Source of the DNA: Flavobacterium sp.
GTDB taxonomy: Bacteria > Bacteroidota > Bacteroidia > Flavobacteriales > Flavobacteriaceae
DNA: 64,000 nt
Direction of reading: 5' to 3'
Assembly (NCBI GenBank): GCA_030153045.1
Contig: JASLID010000095.1
Coordinates: 1 to 64,000 of the forward strand
Shown here piece after piece: positions 60,820 through 64,000 of this stretch. The position numbers were made by a program, and so were the translations under genes. The notes under the pieces were generated by a model. That model saw only the letters and a program-made list of their open reading frames with translations, was not told the origin of the DNA and did not search any database. Positions within the stretch are counted from its first letter, which is position 1. Every line of letters starts with the position of its first letter.

Positions 60820-63255
60820 TTACTCGTTTGCTTGAAAAATACTCATTTCTTCGTCTTCTGCTTTAAAATCTACTGCGTCTTTATCTTTAGCTCTTTGTTC
60901 AGTAATCCTGCTGTGGATATTGCCTTGTTCTAAAATATTTTCTTTTTTTGCTCTTTCAGATTTATCGGCAACTTCTACTTTTCCTTCATTAGCTACATAT
61001 TGAAGATTAATTGCGTTTTCTCCTTTTACTTCCTCAGTAAGTCTATCTTGTTCGCCTTTTGCTTGTTCTTTTTTAATAGCCCAACTTCCTACAATATTTG
61101 CTTGCTCAGTTTTTGCTTGAAGTTCAAGAGAAATAGTTTCTTGTTTCGCTTTTTCAGATTCTTGACTTGCTCTGATGTTCTCGTCTGCTTGTTGTTTGAA
61201 TTTAACAGCGTCTTGTTCTTCTTTTTTCTTAGAAGCTTTTTCAATTACGATAGCTAAGTAAGCAATTGCTTGTTTGAATATTCGAATGTTTTTTACTTTG
61301 TATTTATCCGCTAAAGTAATATATCCTGCTTCAACTGCACTTGATAAATCTTGATCCAACATTGCTTTTTCTTCATCGTCTTGTTCTAAATATAAGTTTA
61401 GGGCAAAATCTGATAAATGTAAATTAGCAATAGATTCTAAATCTTCAACTGCTGTTGCTCCAATTTTTCTAATTAAATCTGCTTTTAGGCTTGGGTAATA
61501 TCTTAAAATATCTTGGATTCTGTATAGCGTGCTTTTCGCTGTTTCTAATGTAACGAATCCTGCTCCTTTTAAAATATGTCTAGTTGCTAGATTTGAGTTA
61601 AGAGAAGCTAGTTTTCCGATACCTACTAAACTGTCTTTGTCTGGATTAGAAGCGTCAGAATATTGATTTAATCCAATAACATCCGTTAGTTGAGTTAGAT
61701 AATACATACTTTCGTTTCTTAATGCTGTTAATTTACCAATACTATCTCCTGTTTTGATTTCTGTATAAGGTCTTTGAGCATTGTTGAAATCTCCTCCTTG
61801 TCCGTAGCTTCTATAAAAGAACGAACCTTTTTGTAGATACATATTTAAACTTTCCTGAGCAGACATTGTATTTCCGTCTCCTAAGTCTAATGAAGCGATT
61901 GCGTCTAAATCAATTCCAATTCCGTCAGGAGTTATTCCTTGAATGATTTGCTCGGCTTTTAACTCAATAACATTTCTTAAATCTTCAATAGGAATCATTC
62001 TTTGTACTAAACTGTGAATTATTCCTTCTTGGTAGTTTGGCGCAATGATGTTGTATTGCTCACATACTTTTTGAGTATTAGAGTTTGGGCGAGCCATGCT
62101 TTTAGCAAGTTCCCATTTTAATAAAATATTTGTTCCAATAACCATTACTCCTTCAAAAAGAACTTCTTCAATTTTAGAAACTCTTTTATAATCGTTTTTC
62201 TTTCCTTTTTTAGTTAATTCAGTTTCATCAAAATTAGCATCTGCTTTCGAAACAATTTTCTCTCCAGTTGCTTTTTCTTTTATTTTACTATAATTATCAC
62301 GAGTAGTTTTATATGTAAACCTTAAAATATTTGCGTGTCCTTTTAATTCAGGTCTTCCTCCATGATATTGAGACCACCAACCGCTTTGATCTACTAATTG
62401 TTGCTTTATATGGTCGTTTTCAGATTGACATAATTCAGGAAATTCTAAAAGTAAATCTGTTACCAAAACTTCTTCGTAATGCCCTTTGTAAAAACAATCT
62501 CTGAAATAAGGGTCTTTAGTTCTTGAATAAATTAAGTTCATTGCGTCAACTCTTTTTAGAGTAATTCCTTTTGCGCTATGAAATCTATTCTCTACACAAG
62601 CAATTCCATCAACAACCAAATCTCTTTTAATCTGTCTATCAACTGTCATTTCAAACATATTTTCTTCAAAAACAGAAGTTATTCCTATTTGTGCTGAAAG
62701 TTCGCAAGACGGCTTCCAATCCATTTGCAGGTGTAGATTTAATTCGTCGTCAGTTTCCGGCAACTTTTCTGTTGGCATAGTTCCAATGTCAATTCCAAAC
62801 TTTTCTTTAGATAATTCAATAATCTCTTTAGAGTTCATATCGTCTTTAATCTGCTGACGGTATTTTTGTTTGTTTTCCTGAGAAATTGGATCAATAGCAT
62901 TTGCTTCAATAGAATAACCTCTATCGCACATTCCGTTTACAACTAAATCTACAAGTTTTGGAATAGTAGTTAATGGTTTTGAACTAAGGTTTAGCAAAGA
63001 AACGTCTCCGTTTGTACCAAGTTTAGGATAATATTGACGCATATCAATATTACCATTAGCGTAATTTCTTCTTCTTTGGAAATCTGCTTGGTTGTTATAA
63101 AATCTACAAGTTCCAGAACCAACACTATGAAACCATTCAGTAGATATTGCTGTTCCTACTGAAAGTCCAAATGCAGGCTTTACTTTTTCGTCAAAAGTTT
63201 CTAATTGAGTCGGAAACTTTACGCTTGCTAATATTTCAAATTTACTTTCTTGCAT
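60820..63255 (-). CDS. Portal protein
   Basis: 811 residues, the length typical of crAss-like portals. Start includes KPAFGLSVGTAISTEWFHSV; core YGQGGDFNNAQRPYTEIKTG, then MYYLTQLTDVIGLNQYSDAS and long C-terminal Gln/Glu/Lys helices (about 690-790). Makes the dodecameric ring at one vertex, the packaging motor seat. Follows terminase by 3 bases. Confidence 0.85.
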   Translation of the reverse strand: MQESKFEILASVKFPTQLETFDEKVKPAFGLSVGTAISTEWFHSVGSGTCRFYNNQADFQRRRNYANGNIDMRQYYPKLGTNGDVSLLNLSSKPLTTIPKLVDLVVNGMCDRGYSIEANAIDPISQENKQKYRQQIKDDMNSKEIIELSKEKFGIDIGTMPTEKLPETDDELNLHLQMDWKPSCELSAQIGITSVFEENMFEMTVDRQIKRDLVVDGIACVENRFHSAKGITLKRVDAMNLIYSRTKDPYFRDCFYKGHYEEVLVTDLLLEFPELCQSENDHIKQQLVDQSGWWSQYHGGRPELKGHANILRFTYKTTRDNYSKIKEKATGEKIVSKADANFDETELTKKGKKNDYKRVSKIEEVLFEGVMVIGTNILLKWELAKSMARPNSNTQKVCEQYNIIAPNYQEGIIHSLVQRMIPIEDLRNVIELKAEQIIQGITPDGIGIDLDAIASLDLGDGNTMSAQESLNMYLQKGSFFYRSYGQGGDFNNAQRPYTEIKTGDSIGKLTALRNESMYYLTQLTDVIGLNQYSDASNPDKDSLVGIGKLASLNSNLATRHILKGAGFVTLETAKSTLYRIQDILRYYPSLKADLIRKIGATAVEDLESIANLHLSDFALNLYLEQDDEEKAMLDQDLSSAVEAGYITLADKYKVKNIRIFKQAIAYLAIVIEKASKKKEEQDAVKFKQQADENIRASQESEKAKQETISLELQAKTEQANIVGSWAIKKEQAKGEQDRLTEEVKGENAINLQYVANEGKVEVADKSERAKKENILEQGNIHSRITEQRAKDKDAVDFKAEDEEMSIFQANE

Positions 63256-63258
63256 TGT

Positions 63259-64000
63259 TTAGTTTGTATAACGGTGTAGTTTTATTACAACTGGTTGTTT
63301 TTCTTGTTCTTTTGGTGCGTATGATTTTCTATTTAATCCCATTAAAGCATATCCTGACGCGACTGTAATGTCAAATTTTTCTCTTTTTGCTATGTTGAAT
63401 TTCCCCCAATCTTTCAAAGTTCTATCAAAAGGCATACTGCCTATTTCTCCTTCTTCTCTGATTGCATGAACGCTTTGCCCTTGATTATATTTTCCAACGT
63501 ATTTTAAAATGTAAGATTCAATTCCAGTCGCGTGCGAAGTTATAACATCTTGCGAAGAAGAAGGTATTCCTCCTAATAATTTTTCGTCATTTGACAATCT
63601 ATTTGTCGCTTTGTCAAATCTAGTTAACGAAAATCCACGATAACCTCTATTTTTAAAATGGTGCAACATTCTAGGTTTGTTATTCTCGATAAGAATTGGC
63701 ATGCCGTAAAATACGCAAGCCATTAATGCGTCTTCATAAAATATTTCTGCTTCTTCGGGTCTTGTTAAGTATTCAAGGAAAAAGAAATTACTGGGTACGT
63801 TTTGCATTGTAGTTCCTGTAACTCCTGATAAAGCTCCTCTTGAACCTCCGGAATGTTCTAATCCATTTTCTGTATTCTCTAAAACACTATCATTTGTTGC
63901 GTTCATGTCGTAATTATCCGCGCCTAAACAACCAATATCGTCATTTAATGGATGAAAACTCATTCCGCCCCAAGTGTTTCTTCTCATTTCTTTTTGGTTG
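63259..64000 (-). CDS. terL: Terminase large subunit, C-terminal part (partial)
   Basis: The frame is open to the right edge; the N-terminal ATPase is outside the window, and M at 63987 is internal (NQKE before it). Visible C-terminal nuclease: FLEYLTRPEEAEIFYEDALM, GYRGFSLTRFDKATNR, then LKDWGKFNIAKREKFDITVA, the usual late aspartate region of crAss-like TerL. It cuts and packages DNA through the portal, encoded next. Confidence 0.85.
   Translation of the reverse strand, partial: NQKEMRRNTWGGMSFHPLNDDIGCLGADNYDMNATNDSVLENTENGLEHSGGSRGALSGVTGTTMQNVPSNFFFLEYLTRPEEAEIFYEDALMACVFYGMPILIENNKPRMLHHFKNRGYRGFSLTRFDKATNRLSNDEKLLGGIPSSSQDVITSHATGIESYILKYVGKYNQGQSVHAIREEGEIGSMPFDRTLKDWGKFNIAKREKFDITVASGYALMGLNRKSYAPKEQEKQPVVIKLHRYTN

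Noticed and set aside
1..64000. CRISPR arrays or complete transposons
   Set aside because: No regular short direct repeats with spacers, and no transposase genes with terminal inverted repeats, were noticed.

Overview
The window is most of the genome of a tailed phage that infects a Flavobacteriia-type member of the Bacteroidota. The evidence for the host is the AT-rich sequence, promoters of the TTTG-N19/21-TAnnTTTG kind, and signal peptides ending in FGQ or LYGQ. The morphogenesis block looks crAss-like (Crassvirales-type podovirus): terminase large-subunit C-terminus, 811-residue portal, acidic scaffold-like protein, major capsid protein, two ring/connector proteins, a 1352-residue muzzle/stabilisation-like protein, then internal cargo proteins including one of 2577 residues. 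The family calls rest on motif recognition, not on a database search.

Layout. 1-3504 (minus): a receptor-binding/tail-fibre-type protein running off the left edge and two small paralogous virion proteins. 3620-5510 (plus): phage GroEL and GroES, closed by a two-way terminator. 5567-11580 (minus): a leftward early operon of small genes, including an Acb2/Tad1-like anti-CBASS protein, a RusA resolvase and an HNH/NinG-like protein; it starts from a host-type promoter flanked by TTGTCAA repeats. 11654-13302: a 1.65-kb stretch with no credible gene and strong strand asymmetry, ending in a tRNA-3'-end-like sequence. 13303-38344 (plus): the rightward early/middle operon with a tyrosine recombinase, a Rad52-type annealing protein and its exonuclease, an OB-fold DUF3127 protein, a nucleoid-associated protein, replication-initiation-type proteins, a stand-alone DnaA domain IV, two secreted proteins, a Rha/KilAC antirepressor and many small unknowns. 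38397-64000 (minus): the late virion genes.

Two structures stand out. First, 30552-35484 is an array of eight long imperfect palindromes plus one half site, each beginning TAAC and ending GTTA and each following a gene. Every cassette's left edge is complementary to its own right end. This is the organisation of integron gene cassettes (a cluster of attC-like sites without an integron integrase), here inside a phage operon and carrying three methyltransferase-like genes. Second, four unrelated-sequence 5' leaders at 22.75, 25.5, 47.7 and 56.5 kb, three directly before HNH homing-endonuclease genes and one before a two-gene HNH unit, all fold as A-B-A'-B' interleaved helices (H-type pseudoknot). 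The helices are preserved while the sequences differ, which suggests a selected RNA element.

Late genes share a distinctive promoter: CGTTTGTTGTCG, 15 or 17 bases, TATNTTTG. Four copies lie just before late genes on the minus strand. The late block has been invaded by plus-strand HNH modules with their own host-type promoters. Early functions appear to be host takeover, recombination and replication; the annealing protein, exonuclease, RusA and OB-fold proteins fit together as a recombination module, and GroEL/GroES probably assist folding of the large virion proteins. No DNA polymerase or lysis cassette is seen; they may lie outside the window.
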